A DNA stretch of 64,000 nucleotides from UBA9732 sp052170315 (GCA_052170315.1 JBQNAT010000005.1:1-64000), one strand, 5' to 3'. Counted from the stretch's first letter, positions 25,401 through 34,169 are shown. The notes: generated from the sequence alone by a model not told the origin. Made by a program: numbers and translations.

Positions 25401-26369
25401 TCAGTTCAGGGCCGCCTTCAGGGTTTCAAGGTTGGATTCCATTACAGAAAGGTATGAAATCCCGTTTTTTATATCCGAAGCCTTCACGGACTGCATTGAA
25501 TCCATGACAAGCACCTTTACATCCTTTGCTTCGGATGCGGATATTACAGTCTTTGCGATTTTGTTTTTGTTTCCTTCTATTGTAAGTACGGTATTCAGTT
25601 TAAGCTCATCAACCTTTCCCGCGAGGAAGGTTATGGTCTCAAAGCTTGCATCGCTTTCCGCAGAGCAGCCGGAGAAGGCGGCGTAATAGCCCAGGCCGTA
25701 GTCATCTACAAGATACCTGAACGGGAATCTGTCGCAGAAGAGAAGGGTTTTTTTAGATGCGCTTTCAACTGTTCCGGCATAAAGCGCGTCAAGAGCTTTA
25801 AGTTTTTCAATGTAGGCCGTTGCGTTTTCCGAATAGCGCTTCGCATTTGCGGGGTCAAGTGAAGACAGCGCGTTCTCTATACTCTTGCAGAGAATTTCGG
25901 CGTTTTTAAGCGAAAGCCAGACATGCTCGTCATATTCCGTTTCTTCCTCCTGGTCATGCTCGTGCTCCATGCCTTCCGCAAGTTCCTCTTCTTTCACGTT
26001 GTCCCCAAGGGCTTCAAGCAGGTTCAGGACTTTGCGGTTGGGGTTCGGGGAAGCTTCAAGAACATCCTTAACCCATTCGTCGGATTCCCCGCCTACATAG
26101 ATGAACAGGTCGCAGTTTGCTATGTCTATTATGTCGTCCGCATTCGGCTGAAAACTGTGAAGATCCACGCCGGAGTCAATGAGAAGCTTTACTTCAATGT
26201 TCTGCGCATCTTCGCCTATTATGTTCTTTACCCAGTCGTACTGAGGGTAAATGGTTGCGACTACGGAAAGCTTTCCGTCTGTTTTTCCTGTATTTTTTTC
26301 AGCTTTTCCCTGCGCAAAAAGCGGGATAAAGGCCAGAAGTACTGTTAATATGATTACTATCTTTTTCAT
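25401..26369 (-). CDS. znuA: Zinc ABC transporter substrate-binding protein
   Basis: 322-residue cluster A-I binding protein. A signal peptide ends at LFAQ (about residue 19). His71 in GVDLHSFQPNADD and His149 in YDEHVWLSLKNA are likely metal ligands, and between them an acidic/His loop (134-149) is typical of zinc rather than manganese binders. DRFPFRYLVDDYGL and the C-terminal SNLETLKAALN match the family. It lies downstream of a small Cys-containing membrane protein and of a Fur-type operator, consistent with zinc-repressed expression. Confidence 0.94.
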   Translation of the reverse strand: MKKIVIILTVLLAFIPLFAQGKAEKNTGKTDGKLSVVATIYPQYDWVKNIIGEDAQNIEVKLLIDSGVDLHSFQPNADDIIDIANCDLFIYVGGESDEWVKDVLEASPNPNRKVLNLLEALGDNVKEEELAEGMEHEHDQEEETEYDEHVWLSLKNAEILCKSIENALSSLDPANAKRYSENATAYIEKLKALDALYAGTVESASKKTLLFCDRFPFRYLVDDYGLGYYAAFSGCSAESDASFETITFLAGKVDELKLNTVLTIEGNKNKIAKTVISASEAKDVKVLVMDSMQSVKASDIKNGISYLSVMESNLETLKAALN

Positions 26370-26430
26370 TTGAATTATTTCCTTTTTAATATTATCTGTT
26401 TCCGCGTCTGTCCTGTAGGATTCAGGGTCT

Positions 26431-26724
26431 TCAATAGGAAAGCTTGACTTTCAGAGCGGTCAGGGTCTCCGTGAAATGAGCGGACTTGAAAAAAGAAGGG
26501 ACGGATGCAAGGCCTGAAATACCTGCAAGCAGGAATACCGCAAAAGATGTTTTTCCGAATGTTTTAAGCAGTGTGTTTATCAGTATTATCCGGGCGCAGA
26601 CAGCGCAGTGTTCGCCCGAACAGTCATGTCCCGCTTCCAGAAGAGGGAAGAGAAGGCAGGCTGCAAGACACAGGCACAGCACAAGCGCTATGACCTTATG
26701 TTTTGATATGCCGTGTGTTTCCAT
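26431..26724 (-). CDS. Small membrane protein with a HDCSGEHCAVC motif
   Basis: 97 residues from ATG 26724 (METHGISKHKV), chosen because GGAG lies six bases upstream; ATG 26730 is two codons earlier but abuts that sequence. Two hydrophobic segments flank a loop with HDCSGEHCAVC, a likely metal-binding pair of Cys with His. I know similar small proteins beside zinc or manganese importer genes but no proven function. It is first in the znuA-znuB operon, beside the Fur-type operator, so a zinc-handling or sensing role is inferred. Confidence 0.75.
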   Translation of the reverse strand: METHGISKHKVIALVLCLCLAACLLFPLLEAGHDCSGEHCAVCARIILINTLLKTFGKTSFAVFLLAGISGLASVPSFFKSAHFTETLTALKVKLSY

Positions 26725-26811
26725 CTTCATCTCCGCTTATAAAGCTGTCGTTTGTATTCTGACACCTGAATTGTGATATTAATTAATTTCAGAAGAAAAT
26801 GTTCTAAAATC

Positions 26812-26834
26812 AATTTGCAAACGATTTGCAAATT
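26812..26834. promoter_or_regulatory. Perfect 23-bp palindrome, candidate Zur/Fur operator
   Basis: AATTTGCAAA, a CGA spacer and TTTGCAAATT form a perfect 10-3-10 inverted repeat between the divergent zinc-uptake operon and the operon encoding a Fur-family regulator. Overlapping plus-strand elements TTGCAA (26826-26831), 16 bases and TATACT (26848-26853) look like a promoter whose -35 lies in the operator. Further on, GCGGTA near 26885 and TACCGC near 26928 can pair around the leader of the plus-strand operon. Confidence 0.75.
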
Positions 26835-26955
26835 AGTGTATTGATGTTATACTTCATTGTCAACATGCGAAGCGCCCCTTTTTGCGGTAAGTTGAAGAAA
26901 GTCGGGGTATTCAATATATTAGATATACCGCGAAAGCCTGAATTGGAGAAATATT

Positions 26956-27192
26956 ATGGAAATTACATATAAAGAATACGTTACGGGAGAAACCCTTATA
27001 GGCGAACTTGTCCTAAACTATCCTTCTGTAATACCCTTTCTTATGTCGTTAGGAATGCACTGCCTTGGCTGTCCGTCCTCTAGGGCCGAATCCCTTTCCG
27101 ACGCCTGTCTTGTGCACGGACTGGATTCTGAGGCCGTTGTAAGGGCTCTGAACCTCAGGATAGCCGCCGCGAACGCGAAGGGCGAAAACTGA
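26956..27192 (+). CDS. DUF1858 domain protein
   Basis: 78-residue protein of the DUF1858 family, found alone or at the N-terminus of ScdA-like proteins and of some disulfide reductases. The hallmark MHCLGCPSSRAESLSDACLVHG gives a C-x2-C pair. GGAG precedes the ATG. Function is unproven; the Cys pair suggests thiol or metal chemistry. Its place as first gene before the Fur-family regulator and next to the operator suggests it belongs to the metal response. Confidence 0.88.
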   Translation: MEITYKEYVTGETLIGELVLNYPSVIPFLMSLGMHCLGCPSSRAESLSDACLVHGLDSEAVVRALNLRIAAANAKGEN

Positions 27193-27205
27193 TTCGGAGG
27201 TTTGC

Positions 27206-27622
27206 ATGTCCGGAACAGGTTATAACACTGCCAGCAGAAACAGGATAATTGAGTACCTCAGGGGCAACAGGGAAAGGACTGTAAATGTAACGGACATCCA
27301 CAGCGCCCTGCGCGATTCAGGCAACGATGTAAATATTTCAACCGTCTACCGTTTCCTTGAAAAGCTTACGGAAGAGGGGCATGTGATGAAGTACGTAGCG
27401 GAAAACGGTTCAAGGGCTGTGTATCAATACGTTGACAGTTCTCACCACTGTGAGGAACATCTTCATCTTCAGTGTATAAAATGCGGGGCCATCATCCACC
27501 TTGATTGCGGTTTTATGGACGAAATATCGAATCATATTCTTCAAGAGCACGGTTTTCATATCCAGTGCAAAAACTCCATAGTCTACGGGCTTTGCGAAAA
27601 CTGTTTTTCAGAGGGTGAGTGA
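27206..27622 (+). CDS. Fur-family transcriptional regulator, probably Zur-like
   Basis: 138-residue regulator. The winged helix contains STVYRFLEKLTEEG (DNA recognition helix, about 45-58). The dimerisation half holds HHCEEHLHLQC, and two structural zinc pairs, C90-x2-C93 and C130-x2-C133. Sits 13 bases after DUF1858, divergent from znuA/znuB and beside the palindrome at 26812-26834. This context favours zinc sensing over iron or peroxide sensing, which sequence alone cannot decide. Confidence 0.92.
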   Translation: MSGTGYNTASRNRIIEYLRGNRERTVNVTDIHSALRDSGNDVNISTVYRFLEKLTEEGHVMKYVAENGSRAVYQYVDSSHHCEEHLHLQCIKCGAIIHLDCGFMDEISNHILQEHGFHIQCKNSIVYGLCENCFSEGE

Positions 27623-27636
27623 TTGGGGAAAAATTA

Positions 27637-28797
27637 ATGAAAATTCTTTATGTAGTAAACAACTGTTTTATCAAAGGGAACGGGCTTTCGGCATCGGCCC
27701 AGAGAACGGTCAAATACCTGAGGGAAGCCGGTCTTGACGTGCGTATACTGTCCGGTGAAGACCCTTCCTCCGACGACAAGCCTGAATACATTCTCCCACA
27801 CTGGAAGGTCCCCGTATTTAACGGTCTTGTCAGCAGCCAGGGCTATTCGTTTGCCGCTTCCGACAGGAAAATCATCGCGCAGGCCGTTGAATGGGCGGAT
27901 ATTGTCCATCTTGAAGAGCCTTTTTTCCTTCAGTTCGAGGTCTGCCGCATTGCAAAAGAAGCAGGCGTGCCCCTTACGGCTACATACCACCTTCATCCTG
28001 AAAACCTGTTTTCGTCCATCTATATGAGACGCAGCCGTTTACTGAACAATTCGACTATGAGGCTTTGGAGAGATACCGTTTTCAACAAATGCATGGTAAT
28101 CCAGTGCCCTACAGAGAACGTAAGGCAGCGTCTTGTCAGCTGGCATTTTAAACCACAGCTTCGTGTCATTTCAAACGGAATGCTCCCGCATAAGCTTGAG
28201 CCTGATGCCGGTATCTGCGCATCCAATAGCGCTGACGGGACTTTTACGGTTGTCACTACGGGAAGATATTCCATAGAAAAAGATCAGGCTACGCTGCTTA
28301 AGGCTATGAAATACTCAAAGTATGCTGATAGAATTCGCCTTGTAATAGCAGGCCGCGGGCCTATAGAAAACAGCCTGAAGAAACTTTCGTCAAAACTTCT
28401 GGAAAAGGGAATTCTTAAATATGAACCTGATTTCGGCTTCCATTCTCTTGCGGAGCTTGAGGCAATTTACAGAAAATCAGACCTCTATATCCACTGTGCT
28501 ACCATAGAAGTTGAAGGCTTATCCTGCATGGAGGCCATTGAACTTGGAATTGTCCCAATCATTGCTACAGGCAGTCTTACTGCAACTGCCCAGTATGCCC
28601 TTGATGAAAAGAGCAAGTTTCCGGCCGGCAACGCAAGGGCTTTGGCTAAAAGGATAGACTACTGGCTTGAACATGATGAGGAAAGAAGGGCGGAAGCTGA
28701 GAAGTATATGGGTCTTGGGCGTGAGTACGGAATTGACAAGTCTATAAAAATGCTTGTTCAGATGTACTCCGATGTTCTTTCAGGGAAGATAAAATAA
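27637..28797 (+). CDS. GT4-type glycosyltransferase
   Basis: 386-residue GT-B fold glycosyltransferase. The start is ATG 27637 (MKILYVVNNCF) with a GGGGAA upstream; six more codons from GTG 27619 are open. The C-terminal donor half has TTGRYSIEKDQATLLKA, the KxSDLYIHCATIEVEGLSCMEAIE segment (the family's E-x7-E acidic motif region) and an acceptor half with HLEEPFFLQFE. The acceptor is unknown; the one-base overlap with a CrtO-like membrane acyltransferase suggests a glycolipid. Follows the Fur regulator after 14 bases, so may be zinc-regulated. Confidence 0.87.
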   Translation: MKILYVVNNCFIKGNGLSASAQRTVKYLREAGLDVRILSGEDPSSDDKPEYILPHWKVPVFNGLVSSQGYSFAASDRKIIAQAVEWADIVHLEEPFFLQFEVCRIAKEAGVPLTATYHLHPENLFSSIYMRRSRLLNNSTMRLWRDTVFNKCMVIQCPTENVRQRLVSWHFKPQLRVISNGMLPHKLEPDAGICASNSADGTFTVVTTGRYSIEKDQATLLKAMKYSKYADRIRLVIAGRGPIENSLKKLSSKLLEKGILKYEPDFGFHSLAELEAIYRKSDLYIHCATIEVEGLSCMEAIELGIVPIIATGSLTATAQYALDEKSKFPAGNARALAKRIDYWLEHDEERRAEAEKYMGLGREYGIDKSIKMLVQMYSDVLSGKIK

Positions 28798-29363
28798 TGT
28801 CTAACTTCAAGCGATGGGTGATATTGATTTTATTCATACTCATTATGATTGACCTGTGGTACATAAGGATATACTTCTGGTCGGGACGGGACTTTGCCGT
28901 AACAGTAAGGGTTTTCCTTTCAGTTTTGCTGTACCACGTGGCAGTCCGCGTTATCTGGGGTTTTATTGTGGGAAGAGTCCCTCTTGAACGTTTCCATCCT
29001 GAAAAGAAGCTTTATCAGAGCAGAAGCTATGAGAAGGCTCTTTTCGAAAAAGCAAAAGTCAGAAACTGGAAAGACAGGCTGCCCGTAGCCCATCCTAAAC
29101 TCTGGGATATAGACAGCTGTGCTATGAGAGACATTGTGAAAGCAGGCTGCCAGGCGGAGATGGACCATTTCGGGAATATAGTTTTAAGTCTTATTACACT
29201 TTTTTTTGCCTTTGATTTGCGTTCTTTCAACATGCTGCTCTTTACTGCATTGGGAGCTTGCGCTTTTGATTTGGCTTTTGTGATGATACAGCGCTACAAC
29301 AGGCCCAGATTCCTCAGGTTTGAAGAGCGCCTGAAGAGGTCTGCTTCCGCGGAAGAGAAATAG
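28797..29363 (+). CDS. CrtO-like membrane acyltransferase
   Basis: 188-residue protein with about four hydrophobic segments. The central RVPLERFHPEKKLYQSRSYE and KVRNWKDRLPVA match the motif of glycosyl-4,4'-diaponeurosporenoate acyltransferase (CrtO) family proteins (…W-K-D-x-L-P…), which acylate a sugar on a membrane lipid. Starts in the TAATG overlap with the glycosyltransferase. No carotenoid genes are near, so I infer acylation of another glycolipid. Family match is from a short motif and remains moderate. Confidence 0.68.
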   Translation: MSNFKRWVILILFILIMIDLWYIRIYFWSGRDFAVTVRVFLSVLLYHVAVRVIWGFIVGRVPLERFHPEKKLYQSRSYEKALFEKAKVRNWKDRLPVAHPKLWDIDSCAMRDIVKAGCQAEMDHFGNIVLSLITLFFAFDLRSFNMLLFTALGACAFDLAFVMIQRYNRPRFLRFEERLKRSASAEEK

Positions 29364-29461
29364 GAGCGGAAAAACTTATCTGCAAAGGCTGTTTCCCACT
29401 TCCAAAAACCGGTTCTTGCAGTTATTATGCATAGTAACATTTTTGACAGCGGAGACCGAAT

Positions 29462-30547
29462 ATGGAAAAGCTTAAGGTTGGTATTCTGGGTGCAACCGGC
29501 ATGGTAGGACAGCGTTTTGTAACTCTGCTTGCGCAGCATCCGTGGTTCAGTATTGAGGTTCTGGCGGCCTCGCCCAAATCGGCAGGAAAAACCTATGCCC
29601 GGTCGGTTGAGGAGAAGTGGATGATAGCAGAACCGCTTCCGGAGAGCGTGCGCGATATGGTTGTAGCGGATGTATCGGATGTAAGGGCGGTTGCTTCCGG
29701 GGTTGATTTCGTCTTTTCGGCGGTTGATATGAAGAAGGATGAGATAAAGGCAATAGAGGAAGAATATGCCAAAGCGGAAACGCCCGTGGTTTCAAATAAT
29801 TCTGCCCACAGGTGGACCGGCGACGTTCCTATGGTGATTCCCGAAATTAATGCGGACCACTATAAAATAATAGATGCCCAGAGAAGGCGCCTTGGCACAA
29901 AACGCGGCTTCATTGCCGTGAAGCCCAACTGCTCAATCCAATCCTATACTCCGGCTCTTGCCGCCTGGAGCGAGTTTGAGCCGTATGAGGTCATTGTTTC
30001 CACCTATCAAGCTATTTCAGGCGCGGGAAAAAACTTTGAGTCATGGCCTGAAATGACGGGAAACATCATTCCGTTCATCTCGGGAGAGGAAGAAAAGTCC
30101 GAAAAAGAGCCCATGAAGGTTTTCGGCCGCATTTCAGGAAATGAAATAGTGCCGTTTGAAGGTATGAAGATTACTTCCCAGTGTATCAGAGTTCCGGTTT
30201 TAAACGGACATACGACAACGGTTTTTGTGAAGTTCAGAAAGAAGGTTTCCAAGGATGTTCTTATTGAAAAACTCCGCTCTTTCAGAGGACTGCCTCAGGA
30301 ATATAATCTTCCGTCAGCGCCTAAGCACTTTATTCAGTATCTGGAAGATGAAAACAGACCTCAGATTGCTCTGGATGTGGATTACGAGAACGGTATGGGC
30401 ATATCTGTAGGACGTCTCAGAGAAGACAGCATCTATGACTTTAAATTTGTAGGTCTTAGCCACAATACTCTGCGCGGAGCCGCGGGCGGTGGAGTAGAGG
30501 CGGCGGAAATGCTGTACAAACTTGGGTATTTAAATGAAAAAAACTGA
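29462..30547 (+). CDS. asd: Aspartate-semialdehyde dehydrogenase
   Basis: Reduces aspartyl-phosphate to aspartate semialdehyde, the branch to Lys, Met and Thr and to diaminopimelate. 361 residues of the archaeal/fungal-type branch. GATGMVG (10-16) binds NADP; Cys157 in KPNCSIQ is the nucleophile; GLSHNTLRGAAGGGV is near the end. It overlaps ogt by 14 bases. No dapA or lysC lies nearby. Confidence 0.95.
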   Translation: MEKLKVGILGATGMVGQRFVTLLAQHPWFSIEVLAASPKSAGKTYARSVEEKWMIAEPLPESVRDMVVADVSDVRAVASGVDFVFSAVDMKKDEIKAIEEEYAKAETPVVSNNSAHRWTGDVPMVIPEINADHYKIIDAQRRRLGTKRGFIAVKPNCSIQSYTPALAAWSEFEPYEVIVSTYQAISGAGKNFESWPEMTGNIIPFISGEEEKSEKEPMKVFGRISGNEIVPFEGMKITSQCIRVPVLNGHTTTVFVKFRKKVSKDVLIEKLRSFRGLPQEYNLPSAPKHFIQYLEDENRPQIALDVDYENGMGISVGRLREDSIYDFKFVGLSHNTLRGAAGGGVEAAEMLYKLGYLNEKN

Positions 30548-31046
30548 TTTTTACATTTCCCCCATAGGCCTCATTCTGCTGGAAAGCGATGGCGAAAGCC
30601 TTATCCGTTTGGACTTTACTGATGAGACCTGCGCTTCTGAGCTGAAATCTTCATCAAAAGAATTACTTCCAAAGGAAACGCTTGAGGTCTTTTCGGAAAC
30701 AAAACGCTGGCTTGATATCTATTTCAGCGGCAGGGACCCGGGGTTTTTACCTTCTTTAAAGCTTTCAGGCACACCGTTCCGCCTTGCCGTATGGGATATC
30801 CTTCTTAGCATACCTTTCGGTAAATCCATGACTTACGGGGAGATTTCTTCCGTTCTTGCTTCAAAGCGAGGTATGGAAAGGCTTTCAGCTCAGGCTGTGG
30901 GCGGAGCTGTAGGGCACAATCCTGTTTCAATAATTATTCCCTGCCACAGGGTTCTGGGTTCGGGCGGGAGTCTTACGGGCTATGCCGGAGGTCTGGACAG
31001 AAAGGCTTTCCTTCTTAGGAACGAGGGCATAAAATATAAAAAATAG
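30534..31046 (+). CDS. ogt: Methylated-DNA--protein-cysteine methyltransferase
   Basis: Suicide repair protein that removes O6-methyl groups from guanine. 170 residues. The acceptor is the Cys in IIPCHRVLGSGGSLTGYAGG; FRLAVWDILLSIPFGKSMTYGEIS is the DNA-binding helix region. It begins inside the end of asd, so both are on one transcript. Confidence 0.93.
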   Translation: MKKTDFYISPIGLILLESDGESLIRLDFTDETCASELKSSSKELLPKETLEVFSETKRWLDIYFSGRDPGFLPSLKLSGTPFRLAVWDILLSIPFGKSMTYGEISSVLASKRGMERLSAQAVGGAVGHNPVSIIIPCHRVLGSGGSLTGYAGGLDRKAFLLRNEGIKYKK

Positions 31047-31183
31047 ATTGTCGCGGCACTGCTCTTAAAGTATTCAACTTCAGGTTTAATTTTTCATTAC
31101 TAGACATGATTCATTTGTTTATGAGAATATAAGAAGGGGAAATTCCCTTATGTCAGTGTACAAGTTACCTGGGAGGTGCGAAA

Positions 31184-31930
31184 ATGATGAAGCTTGTGTT
31201 GGTTAGACACGGTGAAAGCGAATGGAACAAGTTGAACCTTTTTACGGGCTGGACGGATGTTGACCTTAGCGAAAAAGGTCACGAAGAGGCTAAGAACGCG
31301 GGAAAGCTTCTTAAGTCTGAAGGCTATGACTTTGATGTCTGCTACACATCCTATCTCAAGAGAGCTATCCACACCCTTAACCATATTCTTGATGAGATGG
31401 ACCGCGTATGGCTGCCTGTTATTAAGACATGGAAGCTTAACGAAAGACATTACGGCGCTTTGCAGGGGCTTAACAAGTCGGAAACGGCTGAGAAATACGG
31501 AGAGGAACAGGTTAAAATCTGGAGAAGATCCTTTGATGTAAAACCGCCTGCACTTGAAGCGGACGATGAAAGAAATCCCGCCAATCAGGCAATCTATTCA
31601 GATATTGACCCGAAGCTTCTTCCTCTCACGGAAAGTCTTGAAACAACCATAGAGAGAGCCGTCCCGTATTTTGAGAACGTAATCAAGCCCGATATGAAGG
31701 CAGGAAAGAAGGTTATCATAGCAGCTCACGGCAATTCTCTCCGCGCTCTTGTTAAGTATTTTGACAATCTTTCCAGAGAAGAGATTCTTGATGTTAATAT
31801 TCCGACGGGTGTCCCTTTGGTTTACGAGTTTGATGATAATTTCAAGGTAATAAAGAAATACTATCTCGGAGACCAGGAAGCTCTTCAGAAGAAGATGTCG
31901 GCAGTTGCCAATCAGGGAAAGGCAAAGTAA
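31184..31930 (+). CDS. gpmA: 2,3-bisphosphoglycerate-dependent phosphoglycerate mutase
   Basis: Interconverts 3- and 2-phosphoglycerate. 248 residues. The phosphohistidine is His9 in VRHGESEWN (7-15), with LNERHYGALQGLNK and AAHGNSLRALVKYF completing the site. The ribosome binding site GGGAGG lies 8 bases before ATG-ATG 31184. A strong terminator follows at 31959-31989, so it is transcribed alone. Confidence 0.96.
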   Translation: MMKLVLVRHGESEWNKLNLFTGWTDVDLSEKGHEEAKNAGKLLKSEGYDFDVCYTSYLKRAIHTLNHILDEMDRVWLPVIKTWKLNERHYGALQGLNKSETAEKYGEEQVKIWRRSFDVKPPALEADDERNPANQAIYSDIDPKLLPLTESLETTIERAVPYFENVIKPDMKAGKKVIIAAHGNSLRALVKYFDNLSREEILDVNIPTGVPLVYEFDDNFKVIKKYYLGDQEALQKKMSAVANQGKAK

Positions 31931-31958
31931 GTTTAAAACCTGCGTTTTTTAGCGAATA

Positions 31959-31989
31959 CAGGGCCCGGGTTTCCGGGCTCTGTTTTTTT
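31959..31989 (+). terminator. Rho-independent terminator after gpmA
   Basis: CAGGGCCCGG pairs with CCGGGCTCTG (one G-T pair, four-base loop) and is followed by a seven-T run. Only 29 bases after the gpmA stop. Confidence 0.92.
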
Positions 31990-32057
31990 GTCTGTCATGT
32001 TTTTCATGCGGTGCTATAATGAAAGCGCGGGAATACTTTTCAGGAGGAGTTTAAATT

Positions 32058-33182
32058 TTGATTTATAAAAAATTTAAGGATGTCAGTCTTTCACGGCTTG
32101 GAATGGGGAATATGAGGCTTCCGTCTGTGGTTCCAAATGACCGCGGTTCGGCAATTGACTATGCAAAGTCACGGAAAATAATAGATGAAGCCATGAAAGG
32201 CGGGATAAATTACTATGATACCGCCTATGTTTATAACAACGGAGGGTCCGAGCTTTTCGTTGGTGAAGCATTGAAGAAATATCCAAGGGACAGTTTCTAT
32301 CTTGCGACCAAGTTCAACTACAGGGCAAATCCCGATTACAAAGCGGTATTTGAGGAACAGCTCAGAAGGCTTCAGACTGATTATATTGATTTCTATCTTC
32401 TTCATGCTCTTAGTGATTCAACTGCGGATAATTATCTTAACTGCGGCTGTATTGAGTACTTTGAAAGAATGCGGAAAGAAGGAAAGATTCGCTATCTTGG
32501 TTTCTCAACGCATGCCTCAACGGATACTCTCAGAAATTTCGCGGATGCAAGAAAGTGGGACTTCGCTCAGATACAGATGAACTACCTGGACTGGGAATTT
32601 TCGACCGCAAAGGAAGAGTATGATATTCTTACAAAGCGGAATATTCCAATCATTGTAATGGAGTCCGTAAGAGGGGGAAGGCTTTCAAACCTTACGCCTG
32701 AACTTGACGCCAAACTCAAAGCGGCCCAGCCCGACTGGTCAATCTCCTCATGGGCTTTCAGATGGCTTATGGCTCATGAAAATATCCTGCTGATGCTTAG
32801 CGGAATGTCTGCACTTGAGCAGATGAGAGATAATCTTATGACCTTTGAGAAGGATAATGCATTAAATTCAGAGCAGATGACCTTCATTAAGGACATTGCG
32901 CATGAGTTTAAGAAGGGGTTCAGCGTGCCGTGTACAGCCTGCAGATACTGCACTTCGGACTGCCCTGCGCAGCTGGATATCCCGGAACTTCTTAAGGTTT
33001 ACAATAAGTACAGGTATGACAGGTTCTGGGAGCGTAATGCCCTGGACGGTTTCGCGGAAGACAGGCAGCCCTCAAGATGTATAGCGTGCGGTACCTGTAT
33101 GGAACATTGTCCTCAGAATATTGAGATACCCGCTTATATGGGGCGTCTTGCAAGCCTTAGGGCAACGGGGAAAGGGGCTTAA
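32058..33182 (+). CDS. Aldo/keto reductase with C-terminal 4Fe-4S clusters
   Basis: 374-residue NAD(P)H-linked oxidoreductase. Asp54 and Tyr59 in NYYDTAYVYN, the Lys in LATKFNY and His in FYLLHALS form the AKR tetrad. The C-terminus adds two cluster motifs, PCTACRYCTSDCP and SRCIACGTCMEHCP. The start is TTG 32058, marked by AGGAGGAG at 32042-32049. The iron-sulfur extension suggests electron exchange with ferredoxin. A small ferredoxin gene lies 11 bases past its end on the opposite strand. Confidence 0.93.
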   Translation: MIYKKFKDVSLSRLGMGNMRLPSVVPNDRGSAIDYAKSRKIIDEAMKGGINYYDTAYVYNNGGSELFVGEALKKYPRDSFYLATKFNYRANPDYKAVFEEQLRRLQTDYIDFYLLHALSDSTADNYLNCGCIEYFERMRKEGKIRYLGFSTHASTDTLRNFADARKWDFAQIQMNYLDWEFSTAKEEYDILTKRNIPIIVMESVRGGRLSNLTPELDAKLKAAQPDWSISSWAFRWLMAHENILLMLSGMSALEQMRDNLMTFEKDNALNSEQMTFIKDIAHEFKKGFSVPCTACRYCTSDCPAQLDIPELLKVYNKYRYDRFWERNALDGFAEDRQPSRCIACGTCMEHCPQNIEIPAYMGRLASLRATGKGA

Positions 33183-33193
33183 GGATGGAATAT

Positions 33194-33448
33194 TTAACTG
33201 TTCTGAGGCGGATAAATTGAACGCACTTTTACAACCATTCCGTCAAGAGCCTTATGAAAACATGCAAGCTCGGGTTTGAAGTTATCCTGCCCGGGCTTTT
33301 TAAGTTCTATCCGGCATACTCCGCAGAAGCCTCTGCCGCTGCAGGGGCTGTTGAAATGGATATTGCGTCTGATTACAGTCAGAAGGCTTTCACCCTCATT
33401 AAACTCACATTCAAGGTTTTTCTGTCCGTCGGTTATGGTTATTTTCAT
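33194..33448 (-). CDS. [2Fe-2S] ferredoxin
   Basis: 84-residue plant/mammalian-type ferredoxin. FNSPCSGRGFCGVC gives C-x5-C-x2-C, and Cys63 in ELACFHKA the fourth ligand. Convergent with the aldo/keto reductase. The partner oxidoreductase is not known. Confidence 0.9.
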   Translation of the reverse strand: MKITITDGQKNLECEFNEGESLLTVIRRNIHFNSPCSGRGFCGVCRIELKKPGQDNFKPELACFHKALDGMVVKVRSIYPPQNS

Positions 33449-33489
33449 TTTACCGTCCTTTCATATTGTATACCTGAAAGAGTAAAAGT

Positions 33490-34164
33490 CTATAATTTAA
33501 AAAGCTTTTTTATAATGCCAACATACTTGTCAAGAAGGGCAGGGACGGACGCCGCAGGATATATAACTTCCGCAATGAGAATACCGGCAATTACGTCTGC
33601 GAAAACGTGCTGTTTTGTTGTCATTGTGCTGATGCAAATTGCTGCCGCAAAGAGCAGGGTTCCCCATCTGACCCACCATGGACAGGATTTTTCACGTCTT
33701 ACCGCCACCCAGCAAAGCCAGCTGGAAAAACAGTGTATGGACGGAAACAGGTTATCAGGGGCATCCACAGCATACAGCAGCCGCATGCAAAAACTCCAGA
33801 TATCATTTTCCTGAAGATTGGGACGTACATTTGTGGTAGGCAATATAAGGAAAGTTACAAAGCATATGAAAATTCCTAAAAAATGGGCAAAAATTAATCT
33901 GCATGCGTTTTTTAAGGGCAGTGATGACACATAGGTGAAAACTGCCGCCCAGAACAAAAAGCAGCCCCAGTAAATGGTAATTGTCCATGGAATTATGGGA
34001 ATTGAATTGTCCAGGGCGGTTGTCATGTCATAGTGATATCTGCCTGCAGAGAGTATCCTTGCGCCGTAATAGGCAATTTCGTTCCAGAAAAGCGCAAGAA
34101 GGGGAAGTATTATTCTTTGTTTATTGACTACAAACCATTCTTTTATATTTTTGTGTTTTTTCAT
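33490..34164 (-). CDS. PAP2-family phosphatase
   Basis: 224-residue membrane phosphatase with about six hydrophobic segments. The two acid-phosphatase motifs are LFPSIHCFSSWL (Ser/His) and STMTTKQHVFADVIAG (His/Asp). Likely acts on phosphatidic acid or a related lipid phosphate. It lies six bases after psd in a phospholipid operon, which supports the lipid substrate. The arginine of the first motif may be RPNLQE. Confidence 0.88.
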   Translation of the reverse strand: MKKHKNIKEWFVVNKQRIILPLLALFWNEIAYYGARILSAGRYHYDMTTALDNSIPIIPWTITIYWGCFLFWAAVFTYVSSLPLKNACRLIFAHFLGIFICFVTFLILPTTNVRPNLQENDIWSFCMRLLYAVDAPDNLFPSIHCFSSWLCWVAVRREKSCPWWVRWGTLLFAAAICISTMTTKQHVFADVIAGILIAEVIYPAASVPALLDKYVGIIKKLFKL

Positions 34165-34169
34165 TGTTT

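Noticed and set aside
31140..31240. Possible leader peptide before gpmA (ATG near 31150)
   Set aside because: The short frame has no ribosome binding site or terminator beside it and simply runs into gpmA.
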